Counted from the stretch's first letter, positions 1-8,594 are shown. The stretch: 64,000 nt of DNA from Bacteroidota bacterium (GCA_023437305.1 JAEZGN010000023.1:434001-498000); one strand, 5' to 3'. Notes: generated by a model not told the origin, from the sequence alone. Translations and numbers: made by a program.

Positions 1-177
1 CGATCTTTCGGGGTCACATTTCAGATTTACCTTGAAGAGTCCATCTTTCGGATCTAAGCCTGTGTATGCGAACATTTTTCCCATGACTTTAAAGACTAAA
101 GTAGATTCGTCGAAAGGAAAGCTTTCCGATGCACCTTTTACAGATATACAGTATTCTCTGAGTTCTTCTATATTCAT
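1..177 (-). CDS. MmcQ/YjbR family protein (5' part only)
   Basis: The first 59 codons of a minus-strand gene are present, and the rest lies beyond the left edge. The N-terminus (MNIEELREYC, then SFPFDEST, then VMGKMFAYTGL) matches the MmcQ/YjbR family (DUF419), small proteins of about 115-120 residues with a CyaY-like fold proposed to bind DNA. The frame is open from the ATG at 177 to the edge. The family assignment is by eye from the conserved N-terminal block; no biochemical role is established. Confidence 0.75.
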   Translation of the reverse strand, partial: MNIEELREYCISVKGASESFPFDESTLVFKVMGKMFAYTGLDPKDGLFKVNLKCDPERS

Positions 178-302
178 AGAATATTCGGTTTTTACTGTTA
201 TGTTTTTAAACTGTAGAACAAAAATAGTTTAAAAATATGAATATCTTTGTTTTCAGAATAAAACATCTTCAATTTTTGTTCCATCTTACATCTTATAATA
301 TT

Positions 303-719
303 ATGGCAAAAAGAGTTGTTCTTATAATTTTAGCGGTCCTTATAGCAGGTCTTTTTACCTTCCTGTATATTCGGTATTATGTACCTTATAGTGATTCGGG
401 GGTAAAAGCCGGTATGCTTAATAATGTGAAGCATAAAGGGGTTATATTCAAGACCTACGAAGGAGAGTTGATTCAATCCGGATTTCGTCCCGGACAGCAA
501 GGTTTACAATCCAATGAGTTTCAATTTTCGATAGAGAATAAAGAGTTGGCTATAAAACTGATGTCTCTCAGCGGACAGAATGTGAAGCTGCACTACAAAG
601 AATACTATGGGGCTTTACCTTGGCGAGGATATACAAAGTTTATTGTAGACAGTATTGTGGCTGCTAGTCCTGCTATTGAAAGTCAAGAACAAGAAATTCC
701 CCCTTATACCGGAGAGTAA
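303..719 (+). CDS. Small membrane-anchored conserved protein
   Basis: A 138-residue protein with one N-terminal hydrophobic segment (about residues 4-24, after MAKR), then a soluble, presumably periplasmic domain of about 110 residues with no motif I can assign. The frame is open upstream to 237, but the ATG at 303 puts the membrane anchor at the true N-terminus and is preferred. The gene lies 21 bases before the GNAT gene on the same strand and may be co-transcribed with it. The proline/glutamate-rich C-terminus is probably unstructured. Function unknown. Confidence 0.75.
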   Translation: MAKRVVLIILAVLIAGLFTFLYIRYYVPYSDSGVKAGMLNNVKHKGVIFKTYEGELIQSGFRPGQQGLQSNEFQFSIENKELAIKLMSLSGQNVKLHYKEYYGALPWRGYTKFIVDSIVAASPAIESQEQEIPPYTGE

Positions 720-740
720 AGATTATTTATTTTATATCGA

Positions 741-1226
741 ATGATAAGAGATGTAACGCCCGCTGATGCTGCGCAGATAGCAGCCATATATAATTATTAT
801 ATTGAGGAAACAGTAGTGACCTTTGAGTATGATTGTGTTACTGCCGAAGATATCCGGAAGCGGATAGGTAAGGTGCAGGCAAAAGGATTTCCTTATTTTG
901 TATACGAGAAAGATGGGCAAATAATTGGTTATGCTTATCTCAACAATTGGCGTGAGCGTGTAGCTTACGATATAACGCTAGAAACAAGCGTATATCTTGA
1001 TTGTAATGCTATAGGAAGCGGAGTGGGTAGTATTTTATATCAGGAACTGATAAACAGAGCCCGAAATATAAACATACATTCACTGATTGGTGTAATATCA
1101 TTGCCCAATGATCCAAGCAGGAAACTTCATCGAAAATTTAACTTTGAGTTGGTAGGCAATTTCAGGGAGTCGGGAGTCAAATTCGGAAAACTGATTGATG
1201 TCGAATTCTGGCAACTGATCTTATAG
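741..1226 (+). CDS. GNAT N-acetyltransferase, phosphinothricin acetyltransferase-like
   Basis: A 161-residue GNAT-fold protein of the Pat/MnaT type, which acetylates small amines or amino-acid analogues such as methionine derivatives. Visible family blocks are the N-terminal IRDVTPADAAQIAAIYN, the central GYAYLNNWRERVAYDITLE and the acetyl-CoA loop AIGSGVGSILYQEL (about residues 91-104). The C-terminal block GVKFGKLIDVEFWQ is also typical. The usual Arg/Gln at the start of the loop is Ile, but the glycines are kept. The stop codon overlaps the end of the convergent LolC/E-type gene. Substrate cannot be named from sequence. Confidence 0.88.
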   Translation: MIRDVTPADAAQIAAIYNYYIEETVVTFEYDCVTAEDIRKRIGKVQAKGFPYFVYEKDGQIIGYAYLNNWRERVAYDITLETSVYLDCNAIGSGVGSILYQELINRARNINIHSLIGVISLPNDPSRKLHRKFNFELVGNFRESGVKFGKLIDVEFWQLIL

Positions 1227-2441
1227 TCTTTTTCTTAGATTGTTTACAGGATAGATTACGGCGAGGAATCCAATGATACTCACTGTAACAAATATCAGTA
1301 CAATATCCAAAGCTTGTACCGATACAGGGTATGCATCTATAACAAAGGCGCCGGGTGTATTGCCTAACTTCAATAATCCGAAGTATTGTTGTAGCAGGCA
1401 AAGCGTGAGTCCGAGAGTTACGCCAACAATGGCTCCTACAAATGTGATTAGCCAGCCTTCGAAGAGAAATATCCGTGTGATCAATGTATTGTTTGCTCCA
1501 AGGCTTTTTAATATCCTGACATCCTCATCTTTCTCTATAATAAGCATCGTAAGCGAACCAATAACATTGAATACTGCTATTATAAGAATGATGCATAAAA
1601 TGAGAAATGTGACCCATTTCTCAACATTTACCATCCGATAAAGATCAGCCTGTTGTTCGAATCTGTTCTTTACCAATAGTTCATCTTTCCCGAGTATAGA
1701 TTTTATTTTATCGTGTACTTTGTCTACGTTATAACCGTCTTTTACTTTTATGTCAAGAGATGATATTTCTTTGTCGTAGTGGAAGAGTTCGCGTGCCAAG
1801 TCTATTGAAACAATGAACATCTGGTCGTCATATTTCTGCTGATTGAGTGCGAATACACCCGATACGAATACTTCGGATTGGGTAAATGCTGTTGCCGGAT
1901 TTGCCAGATTGATACGTTCGTTTCGTTTGGGTGCATATAGTTCTACCGGGTCGAGGAATCCGGCTCTTACACCAAGAAACATGGCCATGCCTGCCCCTAT
2001 AACTCCATTTTCGACATCCCCTTCGCGTAACGAAAATTTTCCATCTATGATGAGGTTATTTACATTGGCAAGGTTGACGAAGTTGGACGATACCCCTTTG
2101 AGTATAATTGGTTCTTGTCGGTCTGCAAATTTAATCAAAGCATTATCTTCCAGTGACTCGGATGTGAATTCTATTTCGGGTAAAGCTTTGATTTCTTCTA
2201 TCTTCTTACTTGTAGGGTCAAATACTTTTCCTTTGGCCGGAGTAATTTGTAGTTCGGGGTCGAAAGCACTGAATGTATTTGCTACTACGTCTGTAAAGCC
2301 ATTAAAAACAGATAGTGCACATACCAGCGCCATTGTGGCAACAGTTATTCCACATACCGAGATCATCGATATGATGTTGATAGCATTATGCGATTTCTTT
2401 GCGAAAAGATAACGGCGGGCTATGTGCAGCGCAAGATTCAA
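1221..2441 (-). CDS. FtsX/LolC-LolE-type ABC transporter permease
   Basis: A 406-residue inner-membrane permease with the four-helix topology of LolC/LolE: one helix near residues 20-45, a large periplasmic domain (about 46-275), and three C-terminal helices (about 280-305, 330-355 and 375-400). The N-terminus (IARRYLFAKKSHNAINIIS) is typical of the lipoprotein-releasing family. LolC/E proteins pass outer-membrane lipoproteins to LolA using the LolD ATPase, but no ATPase is adjacent here. The gene starts 2 bases after rbfA, so the two are probably translated from one transcript. Its stop overlaps the convergent GNAT gene. Confidence 0.9.
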   Translation of the reverse strand: MNLALHIARRYLFAKKSHNAINIISMISVCGITVATMALVCALSVFNGFTDVVANTFSAFDPELQITPAKGKVFDPTSKKIEEIKALPEIEFTSESLEDNALIKFADRQEPIILKGVSSNFVNLANVNNLIIDGKFSLREGDVENGVIGAGMAMFLGVRAGFLDPVELYAPKRNERINLANPATAFTQSEVFVSGVFALNQQKYDDQMFIVSIDLARELFHYDKEISSLDIKVKDGYNVDKVHDKIKSILGKDELLVKNRFEQQADLYRMVNVEKWVTFLILCIILIIAVFNVIGSLTMLIIEKDEDVRILKSLGANNTLITRIFLFEGWLITFVGAIVGVTLGLTLCLLQQYFGLLKLGNTPGAFVIDAYPVSVQALDIVLIFVTVSIIGFLAVIYPVNNLRKRL

Positions 2442-2443
2442 GC

Positions 2444-2809
2444 TTATTCTTTTACTTCGTTATTATCCTTATTATCCTTGTTGAGAAGCCTGTCTATATT
2501 TTCCAGATAATCGAGCGAGTCGTCCAAATAAAAAGCCAGTTCGGGAATTACACGTAGTTGTTTCCCTACTTTTTGTCCCAAGTCGAAACGAATGCTTTTT
2601 ACATTAGTTCTTATATTTTCAAGTAATTCTTTTCCTTTCTCGGAAGGGAAAATACTCAGGTATACTTTTGCTAGTCCAAGATCGGGTGTTACACGTACAG
2701 TACTCACTGTCACAAGTACACCTTTCATTTGTTGGGTTTGTTTTCTGAAAATCTCACTTAGCTCTTTCTGTATGAGCCTGTTTATCTTTTGTTGTCTGGT
2801 CGTATCCAT
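2444..2809 (-). CDS. rbfA: 30S ribosome-binding factor RbfA
   Basis: A 121-residue protein with the KH-type fold of RbfA, which helps mature the 5' end of 16S rRNA and 30S subunits. The N-terminal RQQKINRLIQKELSEIF and the central block around LGLAKVYLSIFP are conserved. The C-terminal ELAFYLDDSLDYLENIDRLL contains the usual PELxFxxDxSxxxxxxI pattern. A short charged Asn/Asp/Lys/Glu tail follows. It is immediately upstream of the LolC/E-type permease gene. Confidence 0.95.
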   Translation of the reverse strand: MDTTRQQKINRLIQKELSEIFRKQTQQMKGVLVTVSTVRVTPDLGLAKVYLSIFPSEKGKELLENIRTNVKSIRFDLGQKVGKQLRVIPELAFYLDDSLDYLENIDRLLNKDNKDNNEVKE

Positions 2810-2828
2810 CCTTAATTATTTTAGCTTA

Positions 2829-2836
2829 CAAAGGTA
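2829..2836 (-). promoter_or_regulatory. Candidate -7 element upstream of rbfA
   Basis: The minus strand reads TACCTTTG, an exact match to the Bacteroidetes TAnnTTTG element, 20 bases before the rbfA start. No clear TTTG is seen at the -33 position, so the call rests on the -7 box alone. Confidence 0.4.
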
Positions 2837-2926
2837 ATACAAAATAGTTACAAGTAGCAAGCTATTTAAATCGTTAGCAACTTTAATATATCTATCCGTA
2901 CATTCAAGTCTGTGGAGATTTGACTC

Positions 2927-3571
2927 TTATTTTTTCCATATCAACGTCAAGCCGTCGCGAATCGGCAGAATTACTTTTTCTACTCTGTCATCCTTCGCTA
3001 TCATGTCATTGAACTGTTGTATCCCGATGGTTTGTTTATCTGATGGTTTCGGGGTTTCCAGTACATGCCCGTCCCACAGTGTATTATCGGCAATGATAAG
3101 TCCACCGGGACGTACCTTGTCGAATATAAGATTATAATATTCTATGTAATGGCGTTTATTAGCATCAATGAATACGAGATCGAATATGCGGTCTATCTGA
3201 GGGATTATTTCCATTGCATCTCCTATATGAAGATGTATTTTATCTTTAAGTTTCGATTTGTGGAGGTGCTTTAAGATGAAGTCTTCGAGCTCGTCATTTA
3301 CTTCTATAGTGTGTATTTCAGCATCGTCATCGGCTCCTTCTGCCAAACATAGAGTTGCGTATGCCGTATAAGTTCCTATTTCGAGAATACATTTAGGATC
3401 CATCATTCTGCAAAACATCTTGAGCATACGTCCTTGCAGATGCCCTGATAGCATTCTTGGCTTTAATAGATTTACGTGGGCGTCTCTGTTTAATTGTTTG
3501 AGTAGCTCGCTTTCTGCATCGATGCGAGAAAGAATATAGCTTTCGATAGCTTCGTCCTTTTCCAATGACAT
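2927..3571 (-). CDS. SAM-dependent O-methyltransferase, CCoAOMT-like family
   Basis: A 214-residue class I methyltransferase of the metal-dependent catechol/caffeoyl-CoA O-methyltransferase family. SAM-binding motif I is EIGTYTAYA (residues 64-72), with an acidic residue at E90. Metal and substrate residues are suggested by FIDANK (D136) and ADN (D162-N163). Bacterial members methylate hydroxyls on small aromatic or other substrates, but the physiological substrate is usually unknown. It starts 3 bases after the stop of the small immunity-like gene, so translation is probably coupled. Confidence 0.9.
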   Translation of the reverse strand: MSLEKDEAIESYILSRIDAESELLKQLNRDAHVNLLKPRMLSGHLQGRMLKMFCRMMDPKCILEIGTYTAYATLCLAEGADDDAEIHTIEVNDELEDFILKHLHKSKLKDKIHLHIGDAMEIIPQIDRIFDLVFIDANKRHYIEYYNLIFDKVRPGGLIIADNTLWDGHVLETPKPSDKQTIGIQQFNDMIAKDDRVEKVILPIRDGLTLIWKK

Positions 3572-3574
3572 GGT

Positions 3575-3775
3575 TTATAACTGAATCGGTTTATAATTTA
3601 ACGCTTTGTCTACAATTTCTTCCGAAGATAAATTTTCATAGTAGATCAAATCAGATATTGCAGGGTGGGGCACATTTCTGTGTAGTAACTCTAACATCTC
3701 ATTCAATTGATCTTCTGTGTATTTCTCTACATCCAGAATTTGTTCTACTAATTGTATCAATTCTTTTCTGGTCAT
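3575..3775 (-). CDS. Colicin/pyocin immunity protein-like small protein
   Basis: A 66-residue, probably all-helical protein. Residues 37-46, HPAISDLIYY, closely match the helix III signature of the nuclease-colicin immunity proteins Im7 and Im9 (HP-x-x-[ST]-DLIYY), where the Asp and the two Tyr contact the DNase. The preceding helix (TEDQLNEMLELLHRN) and the following SSEEIVDKAL also fit that four-helix fold (Pfam Colicin_Pyocin). It is shorter than Im9 (86 residues), mainly at both ends. No nuclease toxin gene is nearby. It is followed 3 bases later by the O-methyltransferase gene. Whether it binds a nuclease is inference. Confidence 0.7.
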   Translation of the reverse strand: MTRKELIQLVEQILDVEKYTEDQLNEMLELLHRNVPHPAISDLIYYENLSSEEIVDKALNYKPIQL

Positions 3776-3800
3776 ACCCTGCAGATATCGGTGTATTATG

Positions 3801-3808
3801 CAAAACTA
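3801..3808 (-). promoter_or_regulatory. Candidate -7 element for the immunity-like/O-methyltransferase pair
   Basis: The minus strand reads TAGTTTTG (TAnnTTTG) 26 bases before the start at 3775, giving a short leader. No clear -33 TTTG is visible. Confidence 0.4.
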
Positions 3809-3900
3809 AGATATTTATTTATAAATTGTTGCTAAAAAAAGCATTCTTATCTGATTTATTTTTTATATTTAGCATATTGTTACATCTAAATTTAATTATC

Positions 3901-4254
3901 ATGGGAAGAGCAGTAGATAAAAATTCAGCACCCCATTATTTTTGGGGAGATAAATGTAGCAGTTGGATCCTTATGAGTAGGGATTCGTTATCTGTAAAAA
4001 TTGAAACCATGCCGGCAAATACAAGAGAAACTTTACATTATCACTCTTTTGCCAGGCAATTCTTCTTTGTGACAAAAGGAACAGCAATATTTTACGTTGA
4101 AGGCGAACGAGAAGTTGTTAATGAGCAGCAAGGTATCCTGATAGAGCCTATGGTAAAACATTATATTGCCAATGAGACCTCAGAGTCTATCGATTTCCTT
4201 CTTGTCTCTCAGCCTGACAATGATTCAACGAATGACCGAACAGATTGTGAATAA
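3901..4254 (+). CDS. Cupin-domain protein
   Basis: A 117-residue single-domain cupin. Motif 1 is seen in ETLHYHSFARQFFFVTKG (about residues 43-60) with its two histidines spaced H-x-H, then the glycine turn and acidic residue (VEGE). Motif 2 is PMVKHYIANE with its histidine, so a bound metal is plausible. The frame is open upstream to 3565, but that extension would run across the divergent immunity-like gene and its promoter, and the ATG at 3901 starts the recognisable protein. The substrate is unknown. A bidirectional terminator follows. Confidence 0.85.
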   Translation: MGRAVDKNSAPHYFWGDKCSSWILMSRDSLSVKIETMPANTRETLHYHSFARQFFFVTKGTAIFYVEGEREVVNEQQGILIEPMVKHYIANETSESIDFLLVSQPDNDSTNDRTDCE

Positions 4255-4262
4255 AAAAGAAA

Positions 4263-4282
4263 GGGTGCAAACGCACCCTTTT
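4263..4282. terminator. Bidirectional terminator between cupin gene and pyk
   Basis: Stem GGGTGC / GCACCC with a 4-base loop, flanked by an A-run on the left and TTTT on the right. It can end both the plus-strand cupin gene and the minus-strand pyk gene. Confidence 0.85.
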
Positions 4283-4309
4283 ATCATTCATTAGGAATCT
4301 TATCCTTAA

Positions 4310-5776
4310 TTAGTCTACAGGAACGAAAAATTTCTCACCTTGTTCCATTACAGCTCCAACTTTTTCGATTTCAAGGAAAGATGTTCCACCTTTACCATCA
4401 GAGAAAGTTCCACTCAAATAAGTAACATAGTCCCCCGAGCTTAATACTCCGTCTAATTGAAGTTGGTTTAATGCTCTCATGAAATACTCTTTGTGGTTCT
4501 TGGTAAGGCCTGCATCTTCTTGGAAGTGAGGATCTACACCGTAACTCAAAGATAACCAGCGAGCAACTTCTTCCTTGTTGCAGAATGCGTATACAGGACA
4601 TTTGCTGCGGAATGCGGCAAGAGTACGTGCTGTACGTCCGGTCATACTGTCTGTAACAATAGCTTTCACTCCAAGTTGGTTGCAAGATTTAACAGCTTGC
4701 TTAGCTAGGAATGATGTTCTTCCATATTCTCTATCTTTGAAAGGAACCGGCATTGCTTTTTCTTCTAGTTTCGATTGTTCGGCAGCAGCAGCAATCTGAG
4801 CCATAGCGCGAACAGCCTCAACCGGATATTTACCATAAGCAGTTTCTCCACTAAGCATCACTGCATCTGTTCCATAATATACTGCATTAGCAATATCTGT
4901 AACCTCTGCACGAGTAGGACGTGGATTTTCTATCATTGTGTGCAACATTTGAGTTGCCACGATAACCGGTTTTTTGTATTCTACGGCTTTACGGATAAGC
5001 AAACGTTGGATTCCAGGTATTTTTTCTTGTGGAACTTCAATACCAAGGTCTCCACGAGCTACCATCACGCCATAAGCTGTTTCGTAGATTTCGTCGATAT
5101 TGTCAACACCTTCTTGATTTTCAATCTTAGCGATGATTTTGATAGGGCTGTTGTATTCGTCCAAAATCTTTTGTACGTCCAATACGTCTTGTTTATGTCT
5201 TACAAAAGAGTGAGCGATGAAGTCGGCTTTGTTTTTGATAGCGATTTCAATACTTCTTCTGTCTTTTGCTGTGATCGAAGGAAGGTTTACTTTTACTCCA
5301 GGGATATTAACGCTCTTGCGGCTACCGATTGTACCATCGTTTTGTACTTCGCAAAGTAGATATTCTGCAGTTTTATCGATTACTTTTAGTGCAGTTTCTC
5401 CGTCGTCAATCAATAGTGTGCTGCCTACCGGCACGTCTTCTATAATGCTTGGATATGAAAGTGAAACTTGCTCGGGAGTAGATAGGAAGTTGATATCACC
5501 GATAACTTTGATTTTGTCTCCGGTTTTAACTACTATTTTTTCTCCTGAAGCTGTAGCTGTTGTACGTATTTCCGGTCCTTTAGTATCCATCATAATACCA
5601 ATGTGTGAAGATACGGCACGTACATTAGTCATTACTTTGATAAACCCTTCCTCTGTCATGTGGGCAGAGTTCATCCTTACAACATTGATCCCTTCGTTAT
5701 ATAATGCACGAATAAAATCAACATCACAACGCATGTCTGAAATTGTAGCTACAATTTTCGTTTTTTTCTGAGTCAT
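4310..5776 (-). CDS. pyk: Pyruvate kinase
   Basis: A 488-residue glycolytic enzyme that converts phosphoenolpyruvate and ADP to pyruvate and ATP. Seen are DTKGPEIR (residues 64-71), the catalytic lysine in IIAKIENQEG (K217), the metal/substrate loop MVARGDLG (238-245) and the C-terminal allosteric-type domain. The usual RxNFSHG near residue 34 reads RMNSAHM. It lies 52 bases downstream of aroQ on the same strand. Length matches the bacterial type II enzymes. Confidence 0.97.
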   Translation of the reverse strand: MTQKKTKIVATISDMRCDVDFIRALYNEGINVVRMNSAHMTEEGFIKVMTNVRAVSSHIGIMMDTKGPEIRTTATASGEKIVVKTGDKIKVIGDINFLSTPEQVSLSYPSIIEDVPVGSTLLIDDGETALKVIDKTAEYLLCEVQNDGTIGSRKSVNIPGVKVNLPSITAKDRRSIEIAIKNKADFIAHSFVRHKQDVLDVQKILDEYNSPIKIIAKIENQEGVDNIDEIYETAYGVMVARGDLGIEVPQEKIPGIQRLLIRKAVEYKKPVIVATQMLHTMIENPRPTRAEVTDIANAVYYGTDAVMLSGETAYGKYPVEAVRAMAQIAAAAEQSKLEEKAMPVPFKDREYGRTSFLAKQAVKSCNQLGVKAIVTDSMTGRTARTLAAFRSKCPVYAFCNKEEVARWLSLSYGVDPHFQEDAGLTKNHKEYFMRALNQLQLDGVLSSGDYVTYLSGTFSDGKGGTSFLEIEKVGAVMEQGEKFFVPVD

Positions 5777-5828
5777 AAATGGAATTTTATTTAATATATA
5801 GTTCTTTAAAAGATTTACATTTGCAGTC

Positions 5829-6257
5829 TTATATTTTCTGTGCCTTCAGAAAATAATCGATAGCAAATTCGTATGATAACAGACCTAACCCAACGACAGA
5901 ACCTTTGCAGGCTGCAGCAATCATTGATTTGTGTCGGAAATTCTCACGGGTATGAATGTTTGAGATATGCACCTCAACTACCGGAGTTGTTACAGCCTTT
6001 ATGGCATCATGTATGGCAATGGAAGTATGCGTATATGCTCCCGCATTGAGCACAATGCCATCGTATGTAAATCCGGTTTCATGTATTTTGTCTATAATAG
6101 CTCCTTCGTGATTGGACTGAAAATAAGATAATTCGCAATTTGGATAGTTTTGTTGCAATTGGGTAAAATAATTTTCGAAAGAAATGTTCCCGTAAACTTC
6201 CGGTTCACGTTTTCCCAATAGGTTCAAATTCGGTCCATTTAGTATCAATATCTTCAT
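5829..6257 (-). CDS. aroQ: 3-dehydroquinate dehydratase, type II
   Basis: A 142-residue dodecameric type II enzyme that dehydrates 3-dehydroquinate to 3-dehydroshikimate in the shikimate pathway. The N-terminal NGPNLNLLGKREPEVYG (residues 7-23) contains the catalytic tyrosine (Y22) and the flexible-loop arginine. Further blocks are NAGAYTHTSIA and EVHISNIHTRENFR with the active-site His. It is the promoter-proximal gene of the probable aroQ-pyk pair. Confidence 0.97.
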   Translation of the reverse strand: MKILILNGPNLNLLGKREPEVYGNISFENYFTQLQQNYPNCELSYFQSNHEGAIIDKIHETGFTYDGIVLNAGAYTHTSIAIHDAIKAVTTPVVEVHISNIHTRENFRHKSMIAAACKGSVVGLGLLSYEFAIDYFLKAQKI

Positions 6258-6306
6258 TATATCAGCTATTTAGCCCCAATTATTTGCGTTTTGCATAATC
6301 AGAGCA

Positions 6307-6314
6307 CAAAAGTA
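6307..6314 (-). promoter_or_regulatory. Candidate -7 element upstream of aroQ
   Basis: The minus strand reads TACTTTTG, matching TAnnTTTG, about 50 bases before the aroQ start. No clear -33 partner is visible. Confidence 0.4.
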
Positions 6315-6361
6315 CTACTTTTTCTTTAATGATATAATCTTATAACAATTAAAAATCAAGA

Positions 6362-7624
6362 TTAGTTTTGTTTGCCTAAAGCTTGTAATATGTCAGCTTT
6401 AAGGTCATCCGGATCTTCGAGACCTACAGAGAGGCGCATAAGATTACTTTCTATACCCATTATTTCTTTCATCTCTTGCGTGAATGTGCCGTAGATGGTC
6501 GATTCAGGGTGTATAATTAATGTTTTATTGTCGAATAAGTTTGTTGCTCTACGGATAATGCAAAGTTTATCCATGAAGTCGTAACAAGCTTTTTTGTCTT
6601 TCAGGCTAAATGTCAGCATAGCTCCCGGATTGCCAACAAACAGAGAGTCAGAGATATTTTTATATGCAGAGCTGTTTAATTTGGGATAACCTACTTTAAC
6701 GACATCCGGTAGCTGTGAAAGAAATTGCGCCAGTTGATATGCCGTTTCAGACATCCTCTCGAAACGTAGTTCGAGGGTCTCCATGCCTAGAGATTGCTGG
6801 TAAGCAGTATCGGGATCCATTGCAGCTCCTATGTTGCGGGCTATCTCACGTTTCAACTTGAAAGAGAACTGAGATACACCCTCGGTTTTTGTGACATTAG
6901 CTAAACGCTTGTTGTGCGTCCAGTCGAACGTGCCGTAATCGAGAATTGCTCCGCCAATGCTGGTGGCTCCACCTGATATATATTTTGTTGTAGAAACTAC
7001 TTCAATATCTACACCTGCTTTTCTGGCATCGAAGCCACACCAAGGGATTATAGTGCTGTCAACAATCATTGGTACATTTCTCGCTTTCAATATCTTTGAT
7101 ATTTCGGGGAGGTTGGCTATTTCCAAATGCGGATTGGTGATTAACTCGCAAAAGAATGCACATGTATTTTCATCTATAGCCGAAGCAATCTCTTCCAGAT
7201 TGTCGGTGTTTACAAAGCGCACTTCAACTCCGAATGCCGCAAGGGTAAATTTAAATAGCGAAAACGTGTTACCAAACAAGTGAGGTGATGTTACAATATT
7301 ACTTCCGGCATAAGCAATAGTAAGAAAGGTGTTTGAAATTGAAGCCATTCCTGATGCTACCATCATTACGTTTTCTGCTCCCGATGCTGTCTTGATTTTT
7401 CGTTCCAGATTTTCTACAGACGGGTTCGTTATGCGTGTATATGTGTGTGACGGGGTTTCTTCTTTGTACTGAAAAGCAGCCGCTATACTTTCAGAGTCGG
7501 CAAACTCGAAAGCAGCGTTGCGATAAATAGGCATGGATATTGCGCCATGCACATCTTTTTTGAAAAATTTTTCACTGATAATGCGGGTGGAAAATTTCTT
7601 GTTTTTTGAGTCTTTTTCAACCAT
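6362..7624 (-). CDS. PLP-dependent trans-sulfuration enzyme (Cys/Met metabolism family)
   Basis: A 420-residue fold-type I PLP enzyme of the cystathionine gamma-synthase / O-acetylhomoserine sulfhydrylase group. Visible are the tetramer-contact block YTRITNPSVENLE (from residue 62), the phosphate-binding ASGMASISN (90-98), the aspartate of VDSTI and the Schiff-base lysine K214 in STTKYISGG. The C-terminal LMRLSVGLEDPDDL is the usual carboxylate-binding arginine block. It probably makes homocysteine or cysteine from an O-acyl-homoserine, or is a gamma-lyase; the exact reaction cannot be fixed. It is monocistronic. Confidence 0.92.
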   Translation of the reverse strand: MVEKDSKNKKFSTRIISEKFFKKDVHGAISMPIYRNAAFEFADSESIAAAFQYKEETPSHTYTRITNPSVENLERKIKTASGAENVMMVASGMASISNTFLTIAYAGSNIVTSPHLFGNTFSLFKFTLAAFGVEVRFVNTDNLEEIASAIDENTCAFFCELITNPHLEIANLPEISKILKARNVPMIVDSTIIPWCGFDARKAGVDIEVVSTTKYISGGATSIGGAILDYGTFDWTHNKRLANVTKTEGVSQFSFKLKREIARNIGAAMDPDTAYQQSLGMETLELRFERMSETAYQLAQFLSQLPDVVKVGYPKLNSSAYKNISDSLFVGNPGAMLTFSLKDKKACYDFMDKLCIIRRATNLFDNKTLIIHPESTIYGTFTQEMKEIMGIESNLMRLSVGLEDPDDLKADILQALGKQN

Positions 7625-7652
7625 GAATTATGTTCTTTGATGTTTTAAGTGT

Positions 7653-7660
7653 CAAAGGTA
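7653..7660 (-). promoter_or_regulatory. Candidate -7 element of the PLP enzyme gene
   Basis: The minus strand reads TACCTTTG (TAnnTTTG) 28 bases before the start at 7624. The -33 region is AT-rich without a clean TTTG. Confidence 0.4.
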
Positions 7661-7698
7661 TAAAAGACTTGTGAAAATCCTGTTAAGATGAAATTGAA

Positions 7699-8313
7699 TT
7701 ATGATTGTCTCACTAAATCTTTTCTTCTTATTATCGGAACATTTTTGTCGTTTATATATAATACAGGGAAATAACCTTCGCTTAGGCTCCATCCTGCGTT
7801 TCGTTTGTTTATTTGTTTTTTAGGATAAGCTTTTACATATATATCACTGTCGCTTTCCTCGTCATGTATAAGAATGGCTTCTTTTTTGAAAGATACTTCA
7901 TGCTTAGCTAAAAGGTCGTGAAGAGATATTTCTTTTACCAGATTTGTGATATAGTATTTATCATGTCGGCGTGTATTGTTTGCAAATGCGGCGTAAGTAT
8001 AGTCGCCCTTGTCTCCCAATGGTGCGGCAAGACAAATATGAAAAGCCCCTTCTGTAGTCATCGCAGCTTTGAATATGTGCTTTTTGAGGGTCTTTAGCCA
8101 AATAGTACCAACAGTAAATAAAAAAAGATATGGGATAATATACCACGATACGAGCATGTCACTATTGAACAAGTATATTATTCCTACAAGTCCGACAAAC
8201 AAGAAACATATAGGTGGAACTATCAGTAATGTTTTCCACCATAATGTATTATTAAAGTAATGCCTTTTAAAGTCATAATCTTTCTCGAGTTTAGCGTAGT
8301 CGTTTGCCTTCAT
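7699..8313 (-). CDS. Hypothetical protein with two membrane helices
   Basis: A 204-residue protein that I do not recognise. A charged N-terminus of about 27 residues precedes two hydrophobic helices (about residues 28-49 and 57-74) separated by a short turn. A polar C-terminal domain of about 130 residues follows, rich in Lys, Asp and Tyr, which the positive-inside rule puts in the cytoplasm. It has its own candidate promoter. It lies between the PLP enzyme gene and the divergent relA-type gene, with no evident functional link to either. Confidence 0.8.
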   Translation of the reverse strand: MKANDYAKLEKDYDFKRHYFNNTLWWKTLLIVPPICFLFVGLVGIIYLFNSDMLVSWYIIPYLFLFTVGTIWLKTLKKHIFKAAMTTEGAFHICLAAPLGDKGDYTYAAFANNTRRHDKYYITNLVKEISLHDLLAKHEVSFKKEAILIHDEESDSDIYVKAYPKKQINKRNAGWSLSEGYFPVLYINDKNVPIIRRKDLVRQS

Positions 8314-8393
8314 ATTTGCTTTATATAAATTGAATTTTTTGAAATTTATATCGTTTCTAATATAGCGAAACAGGATTGTCCTTTTAACATAAG

Positions 8394-8401
8394 CAAAGTT
8401 A
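8394..8401 (-). promoter_or_regulatory. Candidate -7 element of the two-helix membrane protein gene
   Basis: The minus strand reads TAACTTTG (TAnnTTTG) about 80 bases before the start at 8313. No -33 partner is clear. Confidence 0.35.
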
Positions 8402-8594
8402 AAATGCTTTGATCATTAAAACGTCTGTTAAAAGCATAAAGTTTCTAAATATGAAAAAATTAAAACATCTGTTATAAAAAACACGTGTCACTTTCAAAAA
8501 AGCGTTAATTTTACAGACAGATACGAGATAAATATGATTTATTTTTTCCTGTCTTTGTCAATTTAATTATATATACTCATATTTTGTAGAGAAA

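Noticed and set aside
1843..2412. 189-codon plus-strand ORF opposite the LolC/E-type gene, and similar long antisense ORFs opposite pyk, rnr and A2M
   Set aside because: They mirror the codon structure of well-supported genes, show no family motif and no start context.
3565..3900. N-terminal extension of the cupin gene back to 3565
   Set aside because: It would cross the divergent immunity-like gene and its promoter, and the extra residues look hydrophobic and random; the family begins at 3901.
4310..5776. Pyruvate kinase with RMNSAH in place of RxNFSH
   Set aside because: All other catalytic blocks are normal; probably a clade variant.
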